Positions 7,739 through 15,750 of a DNA stretch of 42,799 nt are shown here, piece by piece. The first letter of the stretch is position 1. The number at the start of each line of letters is the position of its first letter. Both the position numbers and the translations under genes were made by a program. The notes under the pieces were generated by a model. It was not told the origin of the DNA, did not search any database, and saw only the letters and a list, made by a program, of their open reading frames with translations. Source of the stretch: Spirochaetia bacterium (GTDB lineage: Bacteria > Spirochaetota > Leptospiria > Turneriellales > JAOUOS01); assembly GCA_029880285.1 (NCBI GenBank), contig JAOUOS010000029.1:1-42799 (forward strand). Reading direction: 5' to 3'.

Positions 7739-7936
7739 TTAATCCATTGTAGCTTCTGTCATTTGACTTTGGCCCAATTCAGTTAATAATGCTTCATCAA
7801 TAGTTAATTTACCGCAATCAGGACAATTGATATCAATTTCAAAATCAGGCCGCATTGTTTGCTCATTGATAGAAATCTTACCAACATCTGAATCAAAGAT
7901 GCCATTGCATTTTTTACATTTGAAATTTATTTCCAT
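7739..7936 (-). CDS. Small zinc-ribbon-like protein, 65 residues
   Basis: Not a named gene. The protein has two CxxC pairs, Cys7/Cys10 (FKCKKC) and Cys38/Cys41 (NCPDC), spaced as in a rubredoxin-type or zinc-ribbon knuckle. It is acidic, and the tail DEALLTELGQSQMTEATMD looks like a designed-length C-terminus rather than random frame. No strong ribosome site is seen before the ATG (only AAGAAAA). It stands alone, 400 bases from the next plus-strand operon. Structural zinc binding is inferred; function unknown. Confidence 0.6.
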   Translation of the reverse strand: MEINFKCKKCNGIFDSDVGKISINEQTMRPDFEIDINCPDCGKLTIDEALLTELGQSQMTEATMD

Positions 7937-8085
7937 ATTATTTTCTTAATATTAAAAGATTTTTTCAAAATAATTATCTTTTTCATACTCTGAAATTAAT
8001 AAAATCTGCCTGTCAATTATTTTTACATAGCGCAAATCTAATTTTACACTCATATATAGCCATTAGGGCGCTACTATTGTTTATT

Positions 8086-8262
8086 TTACAACTCACATCT
8101 CGCCGAGTGCGTACAAGGATGCCTAGCCACCTTAGCGACTCTGCACACGCCTGTCCCGTTACTTAGTTGGCGACTTGTGCTCGCGAAGCGGGTAAGCCAT
8201 GCGAAGTCGAGGGGATGAACAGCGGAGTTGGTGCTAACTTTTTTCATAAAAAGTTTTAATCC
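8086..8262. other. GC-rich, strongly structured element
   Basis: The 7937-8295 gap holds no supported gene. Within it, about 8090-8255 is a GC-rich island in AT-rich surroundings. Outer ends CAACTC and GAGTTG can pair, and inside them the minus strand holds CGACTT...AAGTCG and AAGG...CCTT stems. A 60-codon open frame on the minus strand has no ribosome site or homology and is not believed. The layout recalls integron attC sites, miniature inverted-repeat elements or a structured RNA. The core boxes of attC are not matched, so the class is open. Confidence 0.45.
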
Positions 8263-8295
8263 CCCCACTACTACCCCTAATCATACTTTAGTAGG

Positions 8296-8325
8296 TTGAC
8301 GATCATACTTTTTTTTGTGTATAAA
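8296..8325 (+). promoter_or_regulatory. Promoter of the TonB operon
   Basis: TTGACG (8296-8301), an 18-base spacer and TATAAA (8320-8325) form a good sigma-70-like promoter. The expected start of transcription, about seven bases on, falls on or next to the ATG at 8332. No ribosome site fits in between, so the first message may be leaderless. Confidence 0.6.
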
Positions 8326-8331
8326 AGTTTC

Positions 8332-8616
8332 ATGAAAAGAAATGAAAATATAAAAAAAGAACATCTTTATCAAATTAAAATAAAGGGTCATATAGATTCA
8401 AGCTGGGCCGGATGGTTTGACGGTTTTCATATTAATACTGAAGAGAGCGGCAATACTATTTTAACCGGCGAGGTAGCCGATCAGGCCGCGTTGCATGGTT
8501 TGTTAAAAAGAGTACGCAATTCAGGAATGACGCTTCTTTCGGTAAACCAGATAAATCTGCCAGAAGCTGCCGAAGCCAAAAATCAAAAATTAAAAAAAGA
8601 AAAGGAGAAGAGTTAA
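8332..8616 (+). CDS. Conserved small protein leading the TonB operon
   Basis: The ATG at 8332 gives 94 residues. An in-frame TTG at 8296 is part of the promoter and unlikely to be used. The core HLYQIKIKGHIDSSWAGWFD then GFHINTEESGNTILTGEVAD and QAALHGLLKRVRNSG resembles widespread small proteins of unknown function, often beside transporters or DUF4395 proteins. It predicts as an alpha/beta fold with no signal peptide or membrane segment, hence cytoplasmic; the tail is Lys/Glu-rich. The stop is one base from the next ATG, and the next gene's ribosome site lies inside this one, so translation is coupled. Function not known. Confidence 0.75.
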   Translation: MKRNENIKKEHLYQIKIKGHIDSSWAGWFDGFHINTEESGNTILTGEVADQAALHGLLKRVRNSGMTLLSVNQINLPEAAEAKNQKLKKEKEKS

Positions 8617-8617
8617 A

Positions 8618-9268
8618 ATGAAAATATTGCAATTCGGAGAATTCGTAGAAAGTTACAGTTTTCCTGTTTTAAATGAAAGAGAAATAAGAGCAGCCGCTGG
8701 AATTATATTCCTGTTTATGTTTCTTTCTTTTCTATTATGTATTCTAACGGGAAACTTTGTAATGCTGAAATATGTAATTACAATTTTTCTTGCAGATTTA
8801 ATAATCCGTGTTTTTATAAATCCCCGGTTTTCTCCTTCGTTAATACTGGGCCGGATAATTGTTCAAAATCAGGTTCCTGAATATGTGGGCGCGAAACAAA
8901 AAAAGTTCGCGTGGATTATTGGCATTTGTATGGGAGCACCCGTATTTGTTTTTCAGGTTTTACTTAACGCAAAAAGCCCCATAACGGGCATAACGTGTAT
9001 GATATGCATGATGTTTTTGTTTTTTGAGGCCTCGTTTGGTATTTGCTTAGGATGTAAATTTTACCCTTTGTTTTTTAAAAATAAGGCAGAATTTTGCGCG
9101 GGTGAAATATGCGATAAAAAATTAAAACAAGAAATTCAAAGAATATCAAAAACTCAGGTTATAGCGCTTTTTGTATTTATCATTCTAATTATTCTTACGG
9201 CATATTTTGCTAATGAATTTTATCTTCAGAAACCCTATGACTTGTTTGGGGTATATGAAGAGAAATAA
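8618..9268 (+). CDS. DUF4395 family integral membrane protein
   Basis: A 216-residue membrane protein. VLNEREIRAAAGIIFLFMFL near the start is the DUF4395 signature. Hydrophobic segments lie at about 26-46, 50-70, 97-116, 123-148 and 180-202. A GxCLGCKFYP motif (around 145) carries two cysteines, and FCAGEICDKK follows in the loop; family members often keep such Cys pairs. An AAAAGGAGAA ribosome site lies inside the previous gene. Sitting at the head of a TonB uptake operon, it may work in envelope redox or transport, but no function is established for the family. Confidence 0.8.
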   Translation: MKILQFGEFVESYSFPVLNEREIRAAAGIIFLFMFLSFLLCILTGNFVMLKYVITIFLADLIIRVFINPRFSPSLILGRIIVQNQVPEYVGAKQKKFAWIIGICMGAPVFVFQVLLNAKSPITGITCMICMMFLFFEASFGICLGCKFYPLFFKNKAEFCAGEICDKKLKQEIQRISKTQVIALFVFIILIILTAYFANEFYLQKPYDLFGVYEEK

Positions 9269-9311
9269 CAACAAAAGGTATTTTGAAAATTACAAGAAAA
9301 GGAGATAAAAT

Positions 9312-9527
9312 ATGAAAACGATTTTAACGGTTCTGGTAGTTTTGCTGATGATAAACTGTAAATCTACTGAAACAGAAAGAATAAAAGAAGGGGCGGCAAA
9401 TTGTAACGCGATTTGCAAAAGCAACCCCGAAATAAACGAATACTCTCAGAAAAGTGGCGGCGGCATGCCTCTTCTGTTTATGGGAGGTTTCGAAATAAAA
9501 TGCGGATGCGCCGAAAGGGGCAAGTAA
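9312..9527 (+). CDS. Small cysteine-rich lipoprotein
   Basis: A 71-residue protein with a signal peptide MKTILTVLVVLLMIN followed by a lipobox Cys at 16 (LMINC). Asn before the Cys is a loose lipobox, as in spirochaetes. The mature part has six further Cys-containing positions grouped as NCNAIC and KCGCAERGK, so disulphides or metal binding are possible. AAAAGGAG ribosome site before the ATG. It precedes the TonB receptor by 76 bases that form a strong stem-loop. It may be a surface or periplasmic partner of the receptor; that is inference from context. Confidence 0.72.
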   Translation: MKTILTVLVVLLMINCKSTETERIKEGAANCNAICKSNPEINEYSQKSGGGMPLLFMGGFEIKCGCAERGK

Positions 9528-9534
9528 TAAAGAA

Positions 9535-9582
9535 AAAATCATTATGCCTTCTTTAAAAAACATGGGAGGGCATAATGATTTT
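9535..9582 (+). promoter_or_regulatory. 14-bp stem-loop between lipoprotein and receptor genes
   Basis: AAAATCATTATGCC (9535-9548) pairs perfectly with GGCATAATGATTTT (9569-9582) around a 20-base loop. It sits 8 bases after the lipoprotein stop and 21 bases before the receptor ATG. The T-run at the end of the stem could give partial termination, or the stem could protect or process the message so that receptor and upstream genes are made in different amounts. Confidence 0.7.
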
Positions 9583-9603
9583 CAAACCTAAAAGGAGAAA
9601 AAA

Positions 9604-12069
9604 ATGAATATTAAAAAAGTTCAAAAGAAAATAGCATATACTATTTACGCTATCATGACAATTTTAGCGGCAAATACATGGGCACAAGAAAACGGAAGTT
9701 TTTCTTTAAGCGGAACCATTACAGATAGTATTTCGGGAAAGTCTATAGAATTCGCGACTGTCGCCATAGTCGAGATAAAGCAAAAAATAAACGCCAATGA
9801 AAACGGCGAATATACAATTGATTTACCCACAGGCGAATACACAATGATTTTTAATTCACCCGGTATGAAAAGCGTCACAAAAAAGGTTAGAATAACCGGC
9901 GCCATTGTTCTTGATATAGCTTTAGAACCGACTACCATAGGAGGCAGCGCCATTACAATACAAGGCGAAAGGGATGTTCAAAAGGTATCGCGTTATACAA
10001 TGCCTAAAGAAGAAATTAAAGAAGTGCCGGGTACTTTTGGCGATTCTCTAAGAGCCGTTGAGACAATGGCGGGCATTGAACGCGGCCAAACGATGGGACC
10101 CTTTGGCTGGCTGGCCATAAGGGGCTTGGGCCCTGACGATCATCGTTTTTATGTAGATGGTATTCCCGTTCGAAAGGTTCAGCATTTTGGAGCCTTGCAC
10201 AGTATTTTTAATAATGAAGTTCTGCGCGATATTGATGTCTTTTCTTCAGCTTTTCCCGTCATGCGCGGGTCGGCAACGGGTTCTGTTTTAGAATTTAATT
10301 CTATAGACGAAGTTAAAGAATTTCAAATGGTTGCCGATATCAGTTTGCTTTCGGCTAACGCAACGGTACTTTCGCCTGTACAAATAGAAGAGCAGCCGGG
10401 TGTTAATGAAAAAGAAAAATCTGCCAAAACAAAAACAATCGGTTACTGGATAGCCGGCGCCAGATATGGATATTTATCTCTTTTCGCGCCTAAACTGGCA
10501 AAAGCAATGACCGGCGATAAAGGAATCGATTTCGACATCAGCTATTATGATTACCAGTTGAAAGGTAAGTACTTTCTAAGTACAAATCACGCGTTAACTT
10601 TGTTTTTATTTGGCGGCGCAGAGGGGTTAGACTTTGATATCAATTTTGAAGTGAAAACCAAAGAAGAATTAATTGATGATGGCGCCGACCCTTTTGCTCT
10701 TGACGTGGCGGCTGTTCAAGAGTCATATTTTCACACACAGTCATTGATGCACACTTATTTGCCCTCTTCTAAAATAAAAAATGACTTCAAAGTATATACC
10801 TCATTAAATGAAAGCAAGTTAAGATACAACAATAAAACCGAGGGCGTGGCAAGCTGGGCCGCGAATCATGGGGTAATCACACAGCCAAACATGTACGGGG
10901 CAAAAAATGATTTCAGGCTTTCTGTTTTTGAAGAATTTTACATTTTAAATACCGGCCTTGAGCTTACTTATTATGATTTTCTCGCGCAGGGCATAACAAT
11001 GGTTCCAAAACATTCAATTAACGGCAGCGGCTACATTGATTTAACAAATCCTACTGACGAAAGTAAATATGAAGTTGTAAATACAAATCAAAAGAGTAAT
11101 AGTTTGGGAGCCGGAGGGTATATGCAAAACCGGCTTCAATATGAAGGTTTTGAACTCGCTGGGGGTTTTCGGGTCGATCATTTGAATGAACAAAACCTAA
11201 CTACCATAGATCCACGGGGACGCTTTACTTATACGTCTCCTTTTGATACGAGCATTTCTTTAGCGGGGGGGCAGTATAGCTCTTTTGTCCAGACTAATGT
11301 ATATTACTTTGAATTTTTTCCCCAGCTTTTTGAAACGAAACTAAAAGCCGAAAGGGGCTTTCATCGCTCTTTTGGTATTGAACAAAAATTCAAAGAAAAA
11401 TATTCGGTAAAGCTTGAGGGCTATTTGAATAATTTTGATCGTATGCTTGAATTTGTGGGGGATGCAAATACTCTGGCAGATAACCTTGGCGAGCGTCGAA
11501 TTCACGGTATTGAAGTTTCTTTAAAAAAAGAAAGTACATCAGGTAAATTTGATTGTTATGGATGGATAAATTATACCTATGGAAAATCTGAATCAAAGTC
11601 AAATATGCCCAATGATCCGCTGGGCAATGAATGGATTTCAGGCGATTTTGACAGAACGCATTCATTAAAACTGGTAGGCGGTATTCGCTATGGGTTAAAT
11701 CTGTTAGGTTTGCGTTTTCAGTATTACAGCTCATACCCAGAAACTCCCATCATTGGTGATGACGGCGGTATCGCTTATACTCTTGACGATGTTACAAGCC
11801 GAACGCGTTACGCGCCCACATATGGAGAATCGAATTCACGTTTTCGTTCGCCACAGCACCAGCTTGACGTTCGCTTTTCGAGAACGTCACAATATGAATG
11901 GGGACACATTAAATGGTACATTGAGTTTTTGAATATCTACAATTTCAAACCCGAAGATTCGCAAAACTGGGCCTATAATAAACCGTATGCTGATGGTAAA
12001 AATCCTACATATGGTTCTACCGCCGCTTTGGCGCTTATACCAAATTTTGGGGTTGAATTCAAATTTTAA
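9604..12069 (+). CDS. TonB-dependent outer-membrane receptor
   Basis: Outer-membrane beta-barrel of 821 residues for active uptake of an unknown substrate. The signal peptide ends near ANTWAQ (about residue 28). A carboxypeptidase-regulatory-like domain covers about 33-115 (GTITDSISGKSIEFATVAI, GEYTIDLPTGEYTMIF). The plug domain follows, about 130-240 (ETMAGIERG, WLAIRGLGPDDHRFYVDGIP, LRDIDVFSSAFP). The rest is barrel-like, ending in VEFKF with a terminal Phe as outer-membrane proteins do. The plug lacks a plain TonB box. The regulatory-like domain before the plug is typical of receptors in Bacteroidetes and spirochaetes. AAAAGGAGA ribosome site. Followed by its own ExbB, ExbD and TonB genes, so the system is self-contained. 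Confidence 0.93.
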   Translation: MNIKKVQKKIAYTIYAIMTILAANTWAQENGSFSLSGTITDSISGKSIEFATVAIVEIKQKINANENGEYTIDLPTGEYTMIFNSPGMKSVTKKVRITGAIVLDIALEPTTIGGSAITIQGERDVQKVSRYTMPKEEIKEVPGTFGDSLRAVETMAGIERGQTMGPFGWLAIRGLGPDDHRFYVDGIPVRKVQHFGALHSIFNNEVLRDIDVFSSAFPVMRGSATGSVLEFNSIDEVKEFQMVADISLLSANATVLSPVQIEEQPGVNEKEKSAKTKTIGYWIAGARYGYLSLFAPKLAKAMTGDKGIDFDISYYDYQLKGKYFLSTNHALTLFLFGGAEGLDFDINFEVKTKEELIDDGADPFALDVAAVQESYFHTQSLMHTYLPSSKIKNDFKVYTSLNESKLRYNNKTEGVASWAANHGVITQPNMYGAKNDFRLSVFEEFYILNTGLELTYYDFLAQGITMVPKHSINGSGYIDLTNPTDESKYEVVNTNQKSNSLGAGGYMQNRLQYEGFELAGGFRVDHLNEQNLTTIDPRGRFTYTSPFDTSISLAGGQYSSFVQTNVYYFEFFPQLFETKLKAERGFHRSFGIEQKFKEKYSVKLEGYLNNFDRMLEFVGDANTLADNLGERRIHGIEVSLKKESTSGKFDCYGWINYTYGKSESKSNMPNDPLGNEWISGDFDRTHSLKLVGGIRYGLNLLGLRFQYYSSYPETPIIGDDGGIAYTLDDVTSRTRYAPTYGESNSRFRSPQHQLDVRFSRTSQYEWGHIKWYIEFLNIYNFKPEDSQNWAYNKPYADGKNPTYGSTAALALIPNFGVEFKF

Positions 12070-12090
12070 TTTTAAGAAAAGGAGTACAAA

Positions 12091-12861
12091 ATGAGAAAGC
12101 ACGTTAAAAAAATATTGAACTTAGGGTTCACTTTCTGTTTTCTTTTTGCTTTTGGGCTTTATGCCCAAAGTGAAAAAACAGAAAGCATAAAAGTAAAAGA
12201 CGAAGTTTCAAATATGAATAAAAATTCAGAAACTTTAGTTTCTGAGAATGAAAACCAGAAAGCATCTTCAGCTTTAAATACAAATGAAGCTGAGGCCCTG
12301 CCAGAACCAGAAAAAGAAAATTTGTTTACAACCATAAAGCAGGGCGGATGGATTATGTATATTCTTTTGGGAATGTTTCTTTTGGGCATGACGCTTGTGT
12401 TAGAGAGAAGCTGGTACTATCTTAAAAAGAAAGCCTGGCAAAAAAAAACGGTAGAAACAAGGCTCTATAAAAAATCGGTAAATAATAAGAAAAGATATAA
12501 AGAAGAGCTTGAGTCTGACCTTCGCGAAGACATGCAGCTTTACTTTAGCGATCTTGAAAACGGATTAAACCTCATTCACGGCATTGGCAACCTTGCTCCT
12601 TTAATCGGTTTTTTTGGTACCGTTATCGGTATGATAAAAGCCTTTGCCGCCATTGCCACAGCCTCGGTCGTAAACGCTAAAGTTGTGGCAGTAGGCATAC
12701 AGGTGGCTCTTATAACAACAGCAGGCGGGCTGGCCGTTGCCGTCTTAACACTCTCTTTTTATCACGCGTTTGCCCATGTGGTAAGTAAACAATATGTTCA
12801 CGCAGATAAACTGATAGCCGCGTTAACCGAAAAGCTGCCGCCTTATTCAGAAAAGGATTAA
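12091..12861 (+). CDS. exbB: ExbB/TolQ/MotA proton channel protein
   Basis: Inner-membrane proton channel that powers TonB. Its 256 residues carry an unusual front part: a signal-like hydrophobic stretch (about 8-25, ending LYAQ) and a polar Glu/Asn/Lys-rich linker to about 80. The canonical three-helix core follows: [18 protein letters not shown] (about 86-105), then [20 protein letters not shown] and [20 protein letters not shown]. These are the conserved ExbB motifs. Strong ribosome site AAAAGGAG. ExbD follows after three bases. The extended N-terminus, probably periplasmic, occurs in some ExbB proteins from other phyla. Confidence 0.93.
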   Translation: MRKHVKKILNLGFTFCFLFAFGLYAQSEKTESIKVKDEVSNMNKNSETLVSENENQKASSALNTNEAEALPEPEKENLFTTIKQGGWIMYILLGMFLLGMTLVLERSWYYLKKKAWQKKTVETRLYKKSVNNKKRYKEELESDLREDMQLYFSDLENGLNLIHGIGNLAPLIGFFGTVIGMIKAFAAIATASVVNAKVVAVGIQVALITTAGGLAVAVLTLSFYHAFAHVVSKQYVHADKLIAALTEKLPPYSEKD

Positions 12862-12864
12862 AAA

Positions 12865-13299
12865 ATGATGAACCTGTATTTAAATAAAGAAAAGAAGTTT
12901 AAAAGTTTTTTGAAAACCGACGAGCTTGAAACATCGGCCATTGGCGATATGGCTTTTTTACTTCTCATTTTCTTTATCGTGACGAGTTCATTTCTAATGA
13001 GAATGGGGATCTTTTTATCGCTGCCCTCAAAAGAAGGCGGCGCGTCAAAGGTAGAAGAGTCGCAGCTTTTTGAGATAACACCGCTGGCAGATAAATATAA
13101 AATAGGCAGTGAAAACGTAAATGAGCAAGAAGCCGTTGAACTTTTAAACGCGAAAAAAGAAGAAACAGAAGATGTGATTTTCGTGGTTTATATGAACCAG
13201 ACGGTACGGTACGAAAGGCTTATTGACGCCTTAAGTATAGCAAGCCGCGCGAAAATAAAGAAAATATCGGTAAAAAACGCAGAAGAAATAAAAGGATAA
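12865..13299 (+). CDS. exbD: ExbD/TolR family protein 1
   Basis: Inner-membrane partner of ExbB, 144 residues. A single transmembrane helix (about 27-47, IGDMAFLLLIFFIVTSSF) has the essential proton-binding Asp at 28. The short cytoplasmic N-terminus and the periplasmic domain (about 50-144, with FEITPLADKYKIGSENV and a terminal beta-alpha unit) match ExbD. Follows exbB by 3 bases and precedes a second ExbD by 3 bases. Confidence 0.92.
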   Translation: MMNLYLNKEKKFKSFLKTDELETSAIGDMAFLLLIFFIVTSSFLMRMGIFLSLPSKEGGASKVEESQLFEITPLADKYKIGSENVNEQEAVELLNAKKEETEDVIFVVYMNQTVRYERLIDALSIASRAKIKKISVKNAEEIKG

Positions 13300-13302
13300 A
13301 CC

Positions 13303-13743
13303 ATGATAAAAAAAGAATTTAAAAAGATAAAGGTAAAGTCGGTTTCTGTGGGGGCGGCCATGGCCGATATGGCCATGCTGCTTCTGATTTTTTTTATGAC
13401 AACCACGACAACAGAGCCTCCACAGGGGGTAGAACTTGACCCGCCAGCCGGAATTGTAAAATCTGCCGAGCAGGAAAGTTTATACATTACCGTATCAAAG
13501 TTCGGCCAATATTATTGCGACGGCGAGCCGGTTACGCTTGAAAGAATAAAAGATATTCTGGCCCTTAGATCTTATGAAAAAGAAACACCGGTATCGATAA
13601 CGGCAGATAAAAATTTGAAATATCAATATATCTCTGAGCTTTTAAAAACGCTTCAAGAGGGCGATTTTTTAAATGTAACTTTTATGGCCGAAGAAAAATC
13701 AACAGATCTTTCAATGAATTCAAAAAATGCAGGAGAACTATAA
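13303..13743 (+). CDS. exbD: ExbD/TolR family protein 2
   Basis: Second ExbD, 146 residues, with its own transmembrane Asp at 22 (AAMADMAMLLLIFFM). The periplasmic part holds YITVSKFGQYYCDGEPVTL and ITADKNLKYQYISELLKTL, typical of ExbD. It is clearly different in sequence from the first copy, so the motor may use a hetero-dimer of ExbD proteins, as seen in several two-ExbD TonB operons. Its final bases overlap the start of the TonB gene (TAATGG), giving coupling. Confidence 0.92.
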   Translation: MIKKEFKKIKVKSVSVGAAMADMAMLLLIFFMTTTTTEPPQGVELDPPAGIVKSAEQESLYITVSKFGQYYCDGEPVTLERIKDILALRSYEKETPVSITADKNLKYQYISELLKTLQEGDFLNVTFMAEEKSTDLSMNSKNAGEL

Positions 13744-14375
13744 TGGAACTACTGGTACCAGCAGAGAAAAAGAAGATAATAAACTCAATTCAGTTTTCTG
13801 ACAAGCATCCGTTTGTTATTTCGTTTGTAATATCTTTTGTGATTATGGCCTTTTCACTTTTTTACACGGCATCAGAAGGCACAACTGAAATGAAAGAAAA
13901 GGTAGAAACTTTTCAGTTAATGGATATCGATAAAATAGTTTTACCGAAGCATGTCACAAAAAAAGAGATAGATATAAATTCTGACGATATTTCACCCGAA
14001 CCCGAAGTTGACCGCGCCGAGGGTTTAAGCGAATCTGATGAAGCAATCGATCTTTCTTTTTATCCGAATATTGTGCCGCCAAGGCCAATCGGACGCTTAA
14101 AGAAAATATATCCGCAAGAAGCAAGACAGCGAGAAGTTGAAGCCGTTGTTTTTGTAAGTATTGTGATAGGCAAAGAAGGTAATGTTCTGGGCGTGAATAT
14201 TTTAAGAACACGTTTAAGCAAACCCCTACCCGATGATATCGCGACTTCTTTAAAAAATAAATTCGCCAATGCCGCTGTTACTATCATGAAACAAGCTCGG
14301 TTTAGCCCTCCCATTATTGATGGCAAGAAAGTATCAATTGTTATGGAGATGCCATTGAAGTTTGAGTTAAGTTGA
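13743..14375 (+). CDS. tonB: TonB energy transducer
   Basis: 210 residues: short cytoplasmic start, one transmembrane helix (about 26-44, FVISFVISFVIMAFSLFYT), a linker rich in acidic residues rather than the usual long Pro repeats, and a TonB C-terminal domain (about 105-210). That domain shows PRPIGRLKKIYPQEARQREV, VFVSIVIGKEGNVLGVNIL and ARFSPPIIDGKKVS, the YP-eA-rqR--G and F-P----G patterns. It would contact the receptor encoded four genes upstream. Last gene of the operon; no obvious terminator follows before the converging phzF remnant. Confidence 0.92.
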   Translation: MELLVPAEKKKIINSIQFSDKHPFVISFVISFVIMAFSLFYTASEGTTEMKEKVETFQLMDIDKIVLPKHVTKKEIDINSDDISPEPEVDRAEGLSESDEAIDLSFYPNIVPPRPIGRLKKIYPQEARQREVEAVVFVSIVIGKEGNVLGVNILRTRLSKPLPDDIATSLKNKFANAAVTIMKQARFSPPIIDGKKVSIVMEMPLKFELS

Positions 14376-14438
14376 GAATTAAGAAATGTACCACAATTAC
14401 ACTAACCTATAGCAAGACTTTAGGCTAAAAATATGAAA

Positions 14439-15385
14439 TTAATCGGTTATACACTTTCCGCTGCTTACAAGAACCGCGCTGCCCCCTACTTCTATTTTAC
14501 TTAAATGATTATCTTTTTTAAATATAGAAACTTCAAGTCGGCTGGGACGTCCTATTTGAACACCCTGATGAATAGTCAACTCAAAATGACCATTTGTTTG
14601 CTTGCGTATTGCGGCATCATAATTCGCGAGAACCATAGCCAAAGCTGCCGCTGGGCTCCTGTGGCAGGATCTTCATATACGCCAAGCTCAGGTGCGAACA
14701 TTCGTGAAGAATATTCTCCTCTCTTGCCTTTATTATTTTGATTAAATAAATAGAGTACTTTTATGTTTTGACTTGAAATTACACTATCCCATTTCTGGTG
14801 GTTTATTCTTGCTCTTTCAAGAGCGGCAATACTTTTAAGAGGCACCATTAACATTACGGCTCCAAAATCTATTTTAACGGGCACGAGATCTAACGCGTCA
14901 ATATTATTTTTTTGTAAATTTATGGCCGAAGCGATTTCACCATTTGTTAATAACGTTTTTTCAGAAATAGCAAAGTTATTAAGACTAAAGCGCATAAAAA
15001 CCGGTTTTTTATTTTCATAATTAACCTGAACCTTTACGGGGCCAATTCCCATTTCAAAAGTAATTTCACAGGTCTTACTTTCAGATTTTATCATCATGTT
15101 GTTCGCCAGTATAAATGCAGTACCCAGCGTAGGGTGTCCGGCAAAGGGCAGTTCTTCAGCCGGCGTAAAAATTCTTACCTTAAAATCGCAGTCAGGCTTT
15201 TCAGATTTTGTTACAAAAGTTGTTTCAGAGTAATTAAACTCCCGCGCGATTTTCTGCATAGTCTTACCATTTAGACCTTCAGCGCATGGTAAAACCGCAA
15301 GCTGGTTACCGCAGAATCTTTCATTTGTAAATACATCGCATGTATAAAATTCATATTCACGATTCTTAAGTTTTTCGAAACACAT
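14439..15385 (-). pseudogene. PhzF-family isomerase, broken by a frameshift
   Basis: PhzF/YddE-type protein. The start at ATG 15385 has a GGAG ribosome site; the N-terminal half shows YEFYTCDVFTNERFCGNQLA, FNYSETTFV and FTPAEELPFAGHPTLGTAFI. The second half carries GEYSSRMFAPELGVYEDPAT and reaches DPATGA near 14665. There the frame goes wrong. The expected continuation SPAAALAMVLANYDAAIRKQ, ending at 14439, lies in another frame, as if one base were missing in the run coding for the conserved DPATGS-A motif. With the two frames joined the family length is complete, so the break is recent or a sequencing error. It follows an aminotransferase remnant upstream. Confidence 0.85.
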
Positions 15386-15398
15386 ACTTTCTCCTTTT

Positions 15399-15629
15399 TT
15401 ATAAGCAGTTAACCATTTTTTTTGCCCGGTTTTCATGTATAATTTTTTCGTAGGTTTCTTTTAATACAATTATGCCGCGTTTTATATTTTCATGCGACGC
15501 GTTTGAAAAATTAAGCCTTATAAAATTTGATGGCTCATCGCCATCATAAAAAGCTGAACCCGAGATTACGGCAACGCCTTTTTTGAGAGCCTCTTTTTGA
15601 AAGATTTTTATATCAATATCGTCTGGCAA
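15399..15629 (-). pseudogene. Aminotransferase C-terminal fragment (class I/II fold)
   Basis: About 76 codons encode FQKEALKKGVAVISGSAFYD, then GDEPSNFIRLNFSNASHENI and KRGIIVLKETYEKII. This is the C-terminal end of a fold-type I PLP aminotransferase of the 2-aminoadipate/MocR group (pattern GSAFY----SNFIRLNFS). Upstream of 15629 the frame hits a stop and sequence turns into the promoter of the plus-strand MocR gene, so the first four-fifths of the gene are lost. It lies 14 bases before phzF and was probably its operon partner. Confidence 0.75.
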
Positions 15630-15686
15630 ATTTCATGATAAAATTATACACATCTATTATGAAAAGTAAAGATACAGTTTTGCAAA

Positions 15687-15731
15687 TTGTTATCATAACA
15701 GATTATATATAATATCTTGATATCATAACAG
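15687..15731 (+). promoter_or_regulatory. Promoter and direct-repeat operator of the MocR gene
   Basis: TATCATAACAG occurs twice, at 15691-15701 and 15721-15731, exactly 30 bases apart. Between them lies TATAAT (15708-15713); TTGTTA (15687-15692) may act as a -35 with a short 15-base spacer. Widely spaced direct repeats around the promoter are the usual binding layout of MocR-type regulators such as GabR and PdxR. Confidence 0.6.
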
Positions 15732-15750
15732 TTGAAATTTCTTTGGATGT

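Noticed and set aside
8086..8268. 60-codon open frame on the minus strand
   Set aside because: No ribosome site, no recognisable family and the codons fall inside a structured GC-rich element.
14439..14642. Separate 67-codon gene on the minus strand
   Set aside because: It is the missing C-terminal part of the frameshifted phzF.
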